Assembly (NCBI GenBank): GCA_944470555.2
Contig: OX104130.1
Coordinates: 68,515,160-68,579,159, forward strand
Direction: 5' to 3'
Length of the DNA stretch: 64,000 nucleotides
From: Heterobilharzia americana
Lineage: Eukaryota; Platyhelminthes; Trematoda; Strigeidida; Schistosomatidae
In this document: one piece after another, positions 1 to 10,790 of the stretch
Position numbering within the stretch: the stretch's first letter is position 1
Layout: each line of letters starts with the position of its first letter
Made by a program: the position numbers and the translations under genes
The notes under the pieces: model-generated
Told to the model about the DNA's origin: nothing
The model's input: only the letters and a program-made list of their open reading frames with translations
Database searches by the model: none

Positions 1-127
1 ATATTGACTTGTTTATTCAACCATACAACTATCTGAAGGTTAGTTAGTTGGGCGGCAATCAGCACGAAGTCGTGTTTGACCTGGGTTTCGTGCTTGTTGG
101 CACTCGTCAGCAAGGTGTATCTGCGAC
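1..127 (-). repeat. Family B ribozyme repeat, partial, inverted against the next copy
   Basis: Reverse-strand copy of the family called B here. Further copies lie near 280, 33.0 and 33.4 kb, 42.1, 44.0 and 45.9 kb. It holds the hammerhead segment and part of the 3' body. At about 127 it meets the tail of a forward-strand copy, so two copies are joined in opposite orientation. The left end is cut by the window edge. Recognised only by comparison with the other copies in the window. Confidence 0.7.
75..118 (-). ncRNA. Hammerhead ribozyme-like motif (family B)
   Basis: On the reverse strand the CUGACGAG box is at 110-103 and the GAAAC box at 89-85. The linker between them folds as GUGC/GCAC around a CAACAA loop (perfect 4 bp stem II). 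Stem III is ACC/GGU with a two-base loop and the candidate cleavage triplet GUC is at 80-78. Stem I looks damaged: next to GUC one C seems to be missing compared with the 33.0 kb copy, so CUUG no longer pairs in register. Core-complete but probably weak or inactive. Confidence 0.6.
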
Positions 128-475
128 CTCTCCAGTAACTAATCATTGTATGTAATCCATTCTTACGGCAGGGCAGTCATGACCCGGATTGCTCAGTGGT
201 AACATCGCTGATTACAACACAGTGGTGTGGATTCAAATCTCAGATCAGACATCAGTTCCCACCGACCTTGCAGATGTGCCTTACTGATGAGTGTCAACAA
301 GCACGAAACCTAGATAAACAACGGGTTTCTACCGATTGCCTCCAGCTAACTAACATCCACCAAAGTGGTTGGCCGCATTACAAAACGATCGATCGAATTC
401 GGTCAACAATCAAGACTAGATTAGGATGAAATTGACTACTCTCCAGTGACCAGTCAATGTATACAACTTACTACT
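128..475 (+). repeat. Family B ribozyme repeat, near full length
   Basis: Forward copy. It begins with the tail of a preceding unit (128-178, CCAGTAACTAATCATTGTAT type). The tRNA-like head follows at 179-240, with an A box around TGCTCAGTGGTAAC and a B box around GGATTCAAATC. Then come the hammerhead segment (about 275-326) and the body and tail, ending near a CCAGTGACCAGTCAATGTAT motif around 447-470. The tail-then-head order matches the tandem pair at 32.8-33.5 kb, so this family probably occurs in tandem units of about 320-330 bp. Confidence 0.65.
275..326 (+). ncRNA. Hammerhead ribozyme-like motif (family B)
   Basis: CUGAUGAG at 284-291 and CGAAAC at 304-309 flank a stem II of GUGU/GCAC with loop CAACAA. 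Stem III is degenerate: CCUAGA replaces the family palindrome CCUAGG. No convincing stem I or GUC triplet remains. Core boxes are present but cleavage is unlikely. Confidence 0.55.
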
Positions 476-947
476 TTTCACAGTCCTTCGATGATGGAGT
501 ATATCTAAGTTATACACAAACTGCAATCGTTATAATTCCTATAAGCCATGCCATCTAAGGTGTTGTTTTTGTGTGTTTGTTATGTTTGGCCGTCATTGGG
601 TACAGAAACCTTATCGCATTAGATTTCGTTGTTTTGGCGCTTAAAATTAATAAGTTCACTACCAAGATAGTTAGAAAATGCAAATCGCTGAGAAGTCGGT
701 GAGAAAATTTCAGCCTGATCTATTTAATGTCATACCTGAAATCATTCAATAAATCACCACAAACTTCCAATCTGAATTAAGCTAGTGCTCATTAGTGAAT
801 TGCTTTGAGATGTGATCCTCAAAGTTCTGTTGAAAAGTCATGACCGGTCGGGCAAACTAAATCGAACGTGAGCACAGTTACTCAATGTTGACACTGGATG
901 AAAGTCGCGCTTTATCATGAACTGACAGGTAAGAAATATTGATTATT

Positions 948-1160
948 GGATGCCGACCCAGTGACCTTACGGTAAGTTGCTAGCTGTGCAACCTTAAGGG
1001 TGGAGTGATGGGTTCACACTACTGAGGAGTCTCGTGTTACGACGAAACAGCAGTCCAGTGCCCCTAGGTTTCCAATGTTTTTCCAACTGATATCATTCCA
1101 TATTGAATACCAACCTGAAATCAATAAATAAATTTTCACAAGCCTCCAAATTGAAATAAA
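948..1160 (+). repeat. Family C ribozyme SINE
   Basis: Forward copy of the family called C here. A tRNA-like head starts near 951 (GACCCAGTGACCTTACGGTAA, A-box-like). The hammerhead follows at 1012-1064. The tail then has the family signature: CTAGGTTTCCAATG, CAACTGATATCATT, and a segment like CCTGAAATCAATAAAT. Related tails without a clear ribozyme occur at about 700-780 and 5850-5960. Confidence 0.65.
1012..1064 (+). ncRNA. Hammerhead ribozyme (family C), core intact
   Basis: CUGAGGAG at 1022-1029 and CGAAAC at 1043-1048. Stem II has three pairs (G-C, U-A, C-G). The short stem III uses A-U and C-G around AGCAGU, and the cleavage triplet GUC is at 1053-1055. Stem I pairs CACU (upstream of the core) with AGUG (downstream of GUC), with a mismatch at the first position. 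All invariant core bases of the hammerhead consensus are present. This is the best-preserved family C core in the window. Activity is inferred, not shown. Confidence 0.6.
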
Positions 1161-1289
1161 AGGTTGATTGACTTCAAGATAATATTCGTCACAGACTGAT
1201 GAAATGAGTTAAAGAACTAATGAAAGCGTTGGAGCATTAAAAAGCTGTTTTGTTCTAGTTCTTATTATAGGAAATAGTAACTTGTGGAG

Positions 1290-1470
1290 CCAATCAAGTT
1301 GGATGTGATGGGAGGTCCTCGCCAATAGTACTAGATATTTGACGCGCTTTATTACGAATTAATACGCTGATTGATATTGTTGCTTCTGAATGCACATTAC
1401 TGATGAGTTTCGTACTTGGACGAGTCAGCTGTCCAATACTCTCGAGCTTTGGATGCTTCTCTAGCTTGTA
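1290..1470 (+). repeat. Family C ribozyme SINE with mutated hammerhead
   Basis: CUGAUGAG lies at 1400-1407 and a CAGCUGUC stem III and cleavage segment at about 1426-1433. The second core box reads CGAGUC instead of CGAAAC, which removes two invariant adenines. The head is weakly recognisable near 1300 and the tail after CTCGAGCTTTGG is short. Probably dead. Confidence 0.5.
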
Positions 1471-1898
1471 TCATTTGTCGGCTATCATTAACTTATGTAA
1501 GACCGTTACGTATCAGCTGAATATTAATTTTTAGATAGAAATGTTGGGGATACCTGCTTCCTTGGATTTTAAAATTATGCTTAAATTTAGATGACTGTTT
1601 GCTATACAATGGAAAATTTAATATCTTCCAGTCGATTTGCATCGATGTACTATGGTAGCGAGCTGATGGTATGGAGATGTGGCTCTATGGTTTTAGCACT
1701 TGATTTTCAGTTCAAAACTCCATCTACGTTTTTTTGTCGAGGCAATCGGGCAGTATTGTAAGCTGTCACAAAAAATGTGTGACTGATAGCCTAGTACATA
1801 AACGCTTGACCATCCAGGAATCCGTACTATTAGGCTACCAGAAGATATAGCAATTGGCTACTGAATTACTTTTATACTTCAACAAAATAAAACAGCTG

Positions 1899-1901
<3 letters not shown>

Positions 1902-1951
<50 letters not shown>

Positions 1952-1952
1952 G
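1902..1952. repeat. (TA)n microsatellite
   Basis: About 50 bp of nearly pure TA dinucleotide with one AAA interruption. Confidence 0.95.
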
Positions 1953-2116
1953 AGTACAGCGCTGAATAGTGAAACTGGTCGATTTTTAAATGGGTTGGGA
2001 CATTTATTCTAAATCTCTCTACTGACTGTCACCCAGATAGGAAATAATTAGTCAAAGAAAATCTTGTCCATATGAGAGTGAATGCTCACTAAAATTTTTT
2101 TATCACTACGCTGATA

Positions 2117-2600
2117 ATAATAACAATAATTATCGCTTTATTCCTAACAATATGTGTGCCTCAGTATGGAATTTTCAGTAGGTTATATTTCAGCAAATTC
2201 GTTCCCTCTACAATATTTCTAAAAGCAATAGTTATTACGTCTGAATAGTGTTCATAATAACACCATTAAAAGTATTGACGTAAAACGGGCAGCTGGTGTT
2301 ATATTGGTATATAGTCTGGACTGTGGATGAATACAAAACCGAGTGTAATTTTGATACTGTCAATTCAATCAGTCACTACAAAAATCTGCGATTCCAAGTA
2401 GAAGTATGATAAGAATGACAGTGTGCTGTATTTCGAAGCATTTATACTTCCATTTCCACCTAGTTTGAAACCATTTAAACAATGTAAGAGTACACGATAC
2501 GCTTAGAAGACGTATTTTATAGATTAAAACAAACAGAAAAAGAATTTGATGAAATATATTTGGTGGAAAATTTTTGATAGCCCAGGGTTTAAGCTGGTCC
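2117..2600 (-). repeat. Dispersed repeat R1, copy 1
   Basis: About 480 bp that align with 39448-39970 in the same orientation at an estimated 75-80 percent identity, judged by eye. Both copies begin with an ATAATAATAA-rich run followed by ATCGCTTTA. A short tandem TAA/TTA tail is typical of the 3' ends of RTE-type LINEs, so this may be an untranslated LINE 3' end on the reverse strand. No reading frame was recognised. Confidence 0.6.
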
Positions 2601-3479
2601 TTAAATATTATTCAGCTGTTCGTTTTTATCCCTTAATGTTCGATACTCCAGTTAGCTGCTAACATCTACATCTTGAGAATACATTCACATTGTTGGTACT
2701 TACAAGTTATGTGAACCATTGTACATTATGATGAATGTGTTTTTTTTTGATTTTATTCAGTCGGTGCCGACATGAGATCTAGCATTACTGAGTAACGGTC
2801 AAAGCCGGCATACGTCGTCACATCAAAGTACAAAACAAAAAACCAGTAGGGAAGGCAATACGTAATGTTAACAAATGTTGTAGTAAGTTATAAAATGAGA
2901 GGGTAAAGCAAATAGCGAAGTTTTGTACAGCGTTAAAGTCGAAGAAGATATATGAATGCATCTGCCACACTCATAAACTGACACCAAAAGGACTACATTT
3001 TCCTATGTGGCTGGGGACAGCATTCGGAGGTTTCGTGGACTGATGCCCACTTTTCAGTATTATCGTCTTTAAGCCTTATTCTGGTTTAATCCTGCTTCAG
3101 TTAACATTATACATCCATGCATACGTTGTCTAGGGATGTGGAACATAGGTCCAAGGCACTGGAGTTAATGAAGGTTCACAGTATCTATAATTGAATTATC
3201 TCTCTTATCTAAGGTTCTTCTCTGAACCACTAAATTACTAACGGAGTAAGTAACGCTACCAAGACAATGGTGGTCGAACATCTGAAGTCTTTTCATGTCC
3301 TACTCATGAAGTAGCCATGCAATGAAAGAGAGCGAATATTTATGCATAAAGATATCACACCGGCTCTATCCGTAAAATAAGTCGCTAAAGCTAATCATGC
3401 TTTAAGTATGTGTGTCAAGATATCGTTGTTCACAGATGCCTCAATGCTAACACACTGAACTGATTTATATATCACTTTG

Positions 3480-3633
3480 GTCGAGGTATCAATGCAGACT
3501 AATACTAGTGAACATATCTTGTTGGAGCGAAGTTGAAAAATCTCGTTCTAAAGCTGGTTATCAGTCTGCTTACGCTGGTTTCCAGCTGGCAGTTGATCTT
3601 TCTCGCCGTCTTCCTCACCCATCAGTCCCTTGA
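3480..3633 (+). CDS. Exon-like open segment, unidentified
   Basis: In the frame where TGG is at 3523-3525, an open stretch of at least 50 codons ends in TGA at 3631-3633. The C-terminal part has protein-like composition (WSEVEKSRSKAGYQSAYAG, then a basic LSRRLPHP segment). An AG at 3507-3508 could be a splice acceptor. I do not recognise the product. It could be the last exon of a host gene or a transposon remnant, and the overlapping 65-codon frame in this interval is less protein-like. Confidence 0.25.
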
Positions 3634-4611
3634 TTTCTGTGCATTACATCACCTGACTCAAAGAAAATGTACACTGGTTGCATTTCCCATGAATGTACAG
3701 GCCATTATTGTGAGTGGGAGAAATCATTAATAGTCAAACACGAAGTCTGATTTACTCTTGATTGGTACTCTTATTATTACTAATACCACTTACTCCCCTT
3801 ACACCTGAAACATGGATGTTGAGCAAGCATATCACAGTACATTTTCTTTTTTCAGATCTAATTCCTGTTGACAGTTGAAACTTACAAGAATAGAAATGTT
3901 TGCGAAGTACACTCGGAAAACAAAATCCATTTAGAATCACCTTTTTTGATGGTAAATAGAAACAAACGTAAAGCAGAGGAAAAAAGTCTCAAAAGCAAAT
4001 GTGCATTGTAAATAACATTGAGTATGCAGTATAAAGTGTTATTTTCACACAGAATGCATCTAGATTATTATTCAATGGTCGGAATGTAGTCAATATGATT
4101 AAAAAAGCACTGTGTTCATTTGAGTTACTCATGTTTCACACAGACTGTAAAGTTGTTCACGAGGAGTGATTACTAGATGAAGGTGAATGGAATGAACTTC
4201 CCGCTCACCAACATTTCGATTAGCACATCTTACCATAGTATTCTTTAGCAGTAATAATCTGGTTCACACGTGTTCACAGTCCTCACATTCATTGCAGACA
4301 TAACACAGTCTGTAGACCTTTAAAAGACTCTGTTTTATGTCAATTTTTGAATGAAGCAGAAACAAAAAACAAGCTGATGACAATTCACTGTCAAAGATCA
4401 TAAAATGGGATCATGACTGGGTTATCAATGACAAAAATACTTTCGAAACCACAGTTGAGCATCTCGAAACTACTCAGCGGTGAGGAATGTTAAAATGGAC
4501 CAAACAATTTATAATTAAATTACAAATAGATCAGTCCACCTAATGGTTAGCTGATTTATTTATTTGCCCTACCCTCCTTCCTAACATGTTCAAGTGTTTC
4601 ACATACTAAGA

Positions 4612-4830
4612 AGCATCGAAAATTCTTACATAAATGCTTTCTGTTATCACTGAATTTCCACGTCCTCAAGTAGCTACAATTGCAATAATAATAACCATCA
4701 TCATCATATCCACTACTTAAATTTCTTCACAGATTATGCTTAGTCTTCAAATATCACCTAAATCAGCATATGTACAGATTGAGAATCAACTCGCTCAAAA
4801 AAGGCACCGTTCGCTGGATTTACTGCTATT
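4612..4830 (+). repeat. Local direct repeat R2, copy 1
   Basis: About 200 bp repeated at 5615-5812, roughly 1 kb downstream in the same orientation. Shared landmarks are AAGCATCGAAAA, CACTACTTAAATTTCTTCAC, TAGTCTTCAAA and GAGAATCAACTC. No coding content or ribozyme boxes are seen. Confidence 0.6.
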
Positions 4831-5614
4831 CGGTAGATTAATTTCATGTTTTTATGCATAACAGTCATCAATTTCTTTTTGGAAAACACCCATAATACAG
4901 ATCGTGTTCCGCATTCGATCTCAACAGTGCAGCCGAAGAGATGTCTGGATAATTGTAGCTGACAAGATTGACCGAACCACTATTCGTCAGCAGATCATAG
5001 GTTGGAATTTCAGATTATCCACCAGCAAGTAGTTGAACAGGGTGTGGTTGATAGCTTAGTCAGTGTAAATGTATGTGATGCAGTGCAGTATAAACTGTTT
5101 CTGTCATGTACAAGGATTACCGTTCTATAATACTATCCAGTCCCACAATATAACCGAGTTTAATTGTTTCATATCTACAGACACCGTACTGATCTTCAAA
5201 GCTAATAGCCTATCACGAATTCAATGGTTTTCGACTTGCTAATCTCATATAAAGACACCGCCAACAAATGTACTTTAAGAGGAAATCAAAATGTAACCCA
5301 CAGAACTGAAAGAATACCCATCTAAAGCATTTCATCTCACTACAGTGAAATACTCTCATTTTCGATCACCTGAGGACGTAGAAGGGAATATGTATGGTGT
5401 GGTTCAGAATCTTTGTTATAAAATGAGACAGCCTTTATTACAAAAAGTGATGAGGAGAAACTTTATGTAGGGGGACAGTATTATTTACTGGATCGTGTTT
5501 CAAATATTCTACTACCCATCTGAAGAGTGAAGAAACTGATCGATTAAAACAGAGTGTAAAAGACGTGGAGTTAGTTAGCTTTGATGTGAGTATAAAACAT
5601 AAATTCTGTTCACA

Positions 5615-5812
5615 AGCATCGAAAAACTCACATAACTGTTTTTAGTTGCCACTGAACGTCTAGTTCTTGAAGTGACAACAATCGTTACTTCTATCATCCA
5701 CTACTTAAATTTCTTCACAGAATATACCTAGTCTTCAAACATCACGTAAATTAACACATGTATAGCCTGAGAATCAACTCATTAAAAAGAGCTCTATTCG
5801 CATACTTGGATG
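5615..5812 (+). repeat. Local direct repeat R2, copy 2
   Basis: Second copy of the repeat at 4612-4830. Its right end runs into a segment resembling a decayed family C ribozyme SINE (about 5790-5960). Confidence 0.6.
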
Positions 5813-5960
5813 AAATAACTGCCTTGTCCTCGCAGATTTCAACGGTTCTCCAAGTGGGGTCAGTTCATTTTGAATATTAACTCGAAATCAATATATACCC
5901 GCAAATCTCTAAACTGAAATACTGAACTTACTGACCACCTGAGGAGATACAGCTAGATTG
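5790..5960 (+). repeat. Degenerate family C SINE tail
   Basis: GCATACTTGGATGAAATAACTG resembles the family C segment GCTAGGACGAAACAGCTG. The tail that follows (GGGGTCAGTTC, then CTCGAAATCAATA) matches other family C tails. The first hammerhead box is not recognisable, so only descent from the family is claimed. Confidence 0.35.
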
Positions 5961-7440
5961 AGACGTCAGCGTTCATAGTCATTAAGAGGAATGAAACTCA
6001 CATTGGCTTCTGTGATCCCAAGAAACTAAGTACTAGTATTGTTAATGTGTTAATTGAAACAAATAACTATTGGATTTCTTAGTGGTGATCATAAAAGTCA
6101 TCATAGGCAGCTGGTTCTTCTACTTTTCAAAACGGGATTTTTTTAATTGCGTGGTAAAGTAAGCAGTGGCCTGGATGACTACCAAACGTTTTATTTTACC
6201 GGCAGATGTCTGTGTTGCCCCTCGATGGCCAGGCGTCTGTGACATGCGTCGACGCGACAAACGTCTCCGGTTAGACACGTGTTTTCTGTAAATGATACTG
6301 TTTTACCAACCAAGTGGTCTACTTTCTCCTCTATTGCCTGTATTATAATCTGAAAGCCATATCACTGTGTAGCGAAGGCAACGCATAGATTTTGTTTACA
6401 TGCGACCACCTTTTGCTACAAGTTTTACGATGTCACTATCATCGTCATTGAATACGAGGACCTGTTGAATGTTTTCTAGCAAATTTCGTAACTATATCTG
6501 GTACAAAAGTCTTTTGTCAATTTCGTGACCGGCAACTGATGTCTGCATGTATCTGAATGACTAAGAAGATGTTTTGTCTGTTAGTTTCATTTTACCGAAA
6601 AGATGAACCAACGTTTGTCTATCGGATAATGAGGCATATTGAATAATTACCTACTTAAGGTTATCGTATGGAGATTCCATACTTGTTTATACAATGTGTT
6701 AGTGCATTTGGTCCGTAATACCAATTTCAACTTCACATTCTGCAGTGTTTCTTTATAACCTGAAGACCGTAATTGAGAGTCTATCGGAATGCAAAAAGGG
6801 ACATTAAGAGATAGGGCGCTGACGGATCCTGATCTGAAAGATATATTAACATTGCTGCCTGAGATATAGGTATTCGTGAAAATACAATGAAAAGTTAGAA
6901 CTGAAAATACATATGCGTATAATCTGTCGATGTGAAGGAAATGCCTACCAGAAGAAACAGTAGGTTACATTGAAATCACAGTTTGTGAAAAATGAGTCCA
7001 ATATGTGTAATATATCCGTCAACTAGATTTAATCATCCATGGAAGAGGTTGGTCACTGAAGCTATAACCCATCAATACGTCATAATATCAAAATAATAAA
7101 TGGTTTAGATAAATTATTGAAATAATCAGAAGTACAGATATAATGAGACGTCAAACAATATGAACGTGGATAGAGATAAGCATAAAATGAAGGTAATAAT
7201 GTTTTAGAAAAAGGTGACAAGATGAAAATTCAGTAGTTATTTGGGCTATGAGAAGTTCACTTACACCAGAAATGGTGGACACGTAGATAACACCAACTTA
7301 AAGCATACTATTAATAAAACCATGCTTTGTTGTTGATTCCTGTAATTTTGCTGCTAATTCGACTACAAACGATACGGACTGAAAAGACGAAAACGAGAAC
7401 GTTTGCAAACGATGTATTTCAAGCGCACCTTGATCAGCAA
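5961..7440. other. Gene-free stretch
   Basis: AT-rich unique-looking DNA. I found no recognisable repeat, exon or RNA. Confidence 0.6.
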
Positions 7441-7447
7441 ATCAAAA

Positions 7448-7515
7448 AAAAACGCACATTTCATCCCATTCGCAACTCATTAGCTGGATGTACCTACAAA
7501 ACAATTGATATCCGT
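7448..7515 (-). mobile_element. Smα SINE fragment, inverted
   Basis: Reverse-strand fragment covering the Smα ribozyme region. The boxes read CUAAUGAG (G5 to A) and UGAAAU, with stem III GUGCGU. It lies head to head with the forward Smα copy that starts at 7528. The G5 change removes an invariant core base, so it should be inactive. Confidence 0.6.
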
Positions 7516-7527
7516 TGAAGAAGAGAT

Positions 7528-7705
7528 GGCTTTCGCGCCCTAGTGGCCTTATGGGAACCTACCTGGTGTTTTAAGTAATAGGTACTGGGTTCAAGCTTCG
7601 GTGAGAATAACTTCACTCATTGTTGTGCAGGCAAATGCAGCTGAGGAGTCCCAGATAGGGCAAAACGTGAGTCCTGGGTTACTTTGTTAGTCACCATGCT
7701 TCATT
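7528..7705 (+). mobile_element. Smα SINE (tRNA head plus hammerhead)
   Basis: The head has GCCCTAGTGGCCTTATGGG (A-box region) and GGTACTGGGTTCAAGCTT (B-box region). The linker (TCACTCATTGTTGTGCAGG) matches other Smα copies. CUGAGGAG is at 7641-7648, and the second box reads CAAAAC at 7661-7666 in place of CGAAAC, so invariant G12 is lost. GUC followed by CUGG is present at 7671-7677. The arrangement is that of the known Smα family; this copy should not cleave. Confidence 0.75.
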
Positions 7706-7902
7706 CAAGGCGAATTGAAAATACCATCAACATCTGTGAAAACCCTTAACAAACAAAGAAGTTAATCCATCATTTAATTGATGCACAACACAATAATAGA
7801 TTTACAAAGAAATAGGAAGAAAGGCAGCAGCAGAATTTTTTGGATTTATGCTTGAAACCTGAAGAAGATAGAATAATAAAGAAGAGCATTTGTCGTAAAA
7901 CC

Positions 7903-8992
7903 AATTATTATTATTATCTGTCTCTTGAGATCCTAGTGGAACATAGGGCTTCAGTAGCACGTCGCCATTGCACTCCCTTCTCTACACTATTTTCTACTTA
8001 GCTCCAAATCTTCTCACAAGCTCTCATTTCTTCCTCACATACCACCTCCTCCATGTCAGCCTCACCTCAGACGCCCAACTCGTCGTTCTCCCTCTCGATT
8101 CCACTCGACAGCCTTTCCTTGCACGTGGTGTCTCCAAATGGTCTTCTCGGCCTCTGTCCAATCCAATCGAATCCGACCAATCTCCACTTTCTTCTGCGAA
8201 TTTGTTGGATGATGGGTTGTTGGTTGGTTCATTGCCAGAGTGAGTTCCTTGTTGGTTATTCTCTCTGGCCATCATCTGATCCTCGGTATCGAGTGAGTGA
8301 GCGTAGGCGGCAGCTGTTGATGAGGTATGTATACAGTTTGTTGGAAATGCTTTCCGTGACGCGCAAAGTCTCTCAACCGTTATGTAGAAGCACTGACTTA
8401 CCTGACTGATATTAGTGTTGAAAATCTGGATGTGGTTCACGCTTTATGCTGAGTCTAGTAGATCTCCACAGTGATTTCAGATAAGGGAAAGCCTGTCTTG
8501 CTGTGTTTCTGATCCTGTTTTTGACATCCTCGTCTGTACCTCCTGTAGTTGAGACGATGCTGCTTGCCTAAGTAGGGGAAAGAGACTACTTCCTTCGGAT
8601 TTCTCCCGTTGATGGTGATTGGTGCTTATTGTTGACGCTGTTGTTGGTTGGTTATCTTCATGACCTCTGTATTCCCTACAATCACTTGAAATCTCGTTCT
8701 CGCTGCCCTGCCTCTTCTCTCATCTTGTTAGTTTTTGCCTGTAGATCTTCGAGTTTGTGCCACAAGACATAAGACGTAGGTCTTCATCGTTGAAATCCAA
8801 ATCTTCTTCATCAGTCAAACAGCGTGCGTATACCCATCTTCTCACTGCTCACGGTTGGTTGCATGATCCAGTCCAGTCCAGTCCAGTCGACTACAATCAG
8901 GAAGATGATCGGTGATAGTAGGCGGCAGCCTTATCTTACTCCTGTCTTCAATCCAAGGCGTCACTGAGCTTCCCCTTGTCAATCTTCAAGCT
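7903..8992 (-). pseudogene. RTE/SR2-like LINE, 5'-truncated 3' end
   Basis: Reverse-strand remnant of a non-LTR reverse transcriptase, 5' to 3' from about 8992 to 7903. It begins at the segment GKLSDALD...TGVRQGCLLSP of the RT (frame broken). A decayed FADD region follows (8790-8830; the catalytic Asp pair is lost), then SHKLEDLQAKTNK, then the C-terminal region (YLGS, SLWRSTRLS, IFNTNISQ, SWASEVRLTWRR). The 138-codon open frame at 8440-8024 is part of this. It ends just before an ATTATTATTAT run (7905-7919), the short-repeat tail expected of RTE-clade LINEs. Frameshifts and stops show it is dead. The 3' ~400 bp is nearly identical to 17838-18250. Confidence 0.8.
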
Positions 8993-10190
8993 GATTTGAT
9001 TTTACTTATTTTAGTAAGGTTCATCGGCTTAAATGTGGTTTTAATACCTGCTGTTCTGAGCTTTCTTTGTATTGACTCACATGTACCTTTCTTGAATGGC
9101 TACACTTGAGTTGTTTTTATGTTCCTTGCTTATTTCAAATAAACACTAACTGGTCAGACAGATTTGCAGAATAAATGACTATTTTCGGCTTTCATTTTAT
9201 ATGTGATAAAACATGATGTTTAGTTGTTTACCTGCTTACTCTTGAGTTGTAACCATCTGGGTATATTGTTGATGAACCTTATTGATCATTAGGAAATCAT
9301 ACTCGTACGGGGAAGTGAATACTCCAGTTGTGTTACTTAATTAAGTGCGCAGTGGAAGGAGGGAGGTTAATAGAGAGACAAAACTCGTTACTTTAGGTCC
9401 TTATGATTGGATAGGGAGTATCCTTTAAGGCATACTAAGTGAATACTACGAGATCAAATTTTAACCAATTGTTTGTGAACCGTGTATATTCAGTGGTGAT
9501 CTTGACAGAATGCACAGTATTTGTTTAACGTGTATGGGACTCATCAAATTGCTTGTGCATGTTTGCCAGGAAAGATATAGATGTCTTTAGCCACTAGTTT
9601 ATGAAAGAACAATATTGGATAGCTCACTCACTGCCTATAATTAAGCATCCCCTAACATTTAATAACTGTTGAACTCCGTAGTATCACCTGCAAAAATGTG
9701 TACTACTGAAATGAATATTAGTAGTTAAAACCATTTGGCGAAACCCTTAAGTTGTCTATGCTATAGGATTGAGTAGCCTACCAGGTTTGTCTTTCTTTCT
9801 CAATGAAGTTTTCATTCCTTTAGGAAATAATTAGCAATCTTATTAAAGTTGACGAATTAATTTAATTTTTAATAAGCTTCTAGGTTGAAAGTTCTCGTTA
9901 GTTTGATATTCAGTTTCTTCGTTGGATATTCTTTTTATCAAAATGTAGTTAGTTGTACGTCTTTCTGTGACTAAAGTTAACCTTGCAATCAGTGCAGCAC
10001 AAAGAACCTTTTTAAGTCCGACAGAAAAAAGAGGAAGAAAGCAGAGAATTTCGTTTCCCGAAGTTGCATGGATTACTTAAAATTGTTTGAAAGTATTGGA
10101 TTTTTGAGAATTTTGTTCTCAGTTGACCAGTTAATGTGAAAGGTTACAACTATTATATCACCACTGTCATGCTAAGTTAGGGGTTTTTCG
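8993..10190. other. Gene-free stretch
   Basis: AT-rich DNA between a LINE remnant and a SINE. No exon, RNA or repeat family recognised. Confidence 0.55.
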
Positions 10191-10194
10191 GCGT

Positions 10195-10330
10195 TGACTG
10201 ATTTCAAGGTGGTAGTCACCATGGACCAACATCAGCAGTGTGACGTCATGACGCTTTGGAGGATTGATCTTAGGATCGTCAGGTGTCTAGGTCAGCATGC
10301 TACTATCCAATCAGTGAGTCGAAATTCAAA
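10195..10330 (-). repeat. Family C SINE with ribozyme deleted
   Basis: The reverse-strand tRNA-like head (GGTCAGCATGCTACTATCCAATCAGTGAGTC as complement, 10291-10322) and the family tail (TTTCAAGGTGGTAGTCACCATGG) are both present. The hammerhead between them is missing, leaving only a stem I-like CAGTGTGACGTC joint. Compare 52577-52750, another copy without a ribozyme. Confidence 0.5.
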
Positions 10331-10605
10331 GCTCAATATTCTCCTGCTTCATTAATTCCCCAATTGATGTTATTCTGTGATGAATAATATGCTGAGATCA
10401 CTTAATCCTACAAACCTTAAAATATAATTACTGTCTAGTGCCTTTTAGTGGCATTTTTAGAAAGGGATTTCCTCGAGGTTTCAGAGAGAATTCATGACCT
10501 CTGGAGTAAACCAAGTCCAGTATGCGGACAAATGCTCAGTAGTGAGATTGGATGATGATTGTAGCATATTTAGAATCGACAGAAGTATAAAAATGTAGGC
10601 CAATG

Positions 10606-10790
10606 GATCCTGACCCAGTCTTTCAATAGTAATGTGACTGTTGTGAGACCTGATAGTTTCAAATTCAATACCTGACGCAGTCATGGGTGAGTGCAGTTGA
10701 AGAGTCCTATACTGGAGACAACAGTTGTCAGGTGGTCTAAACTAATCATTGATTCATTGGTGAATACTGCCTGGAGACCATAATAGCTAC
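10606..10790 (+). repeat. Family C ribozyme SINE, mutated
   Basis: The head starts at GACCCAGTCTTTCAATAGTAA (A-box-like) and includes TTTCAAATTC near the B box. The ribozyme region, about 10690-10733, reads UUGAAGAG, UCC...GGA, GACAAC and AGUUGUC. C3 and the GAAA box are altered, so it should be inactive. The 67-codon reverse frame here is a shadow of the SINE. Confidence 0.55.

Noticed and set aside
8053..8409. 118-codon forward frame, repeated as 148 codons at 17669-18115 in reverse
   Set aside because: Antisense of the LINE C-terminal region, which explains its presence in both copies.
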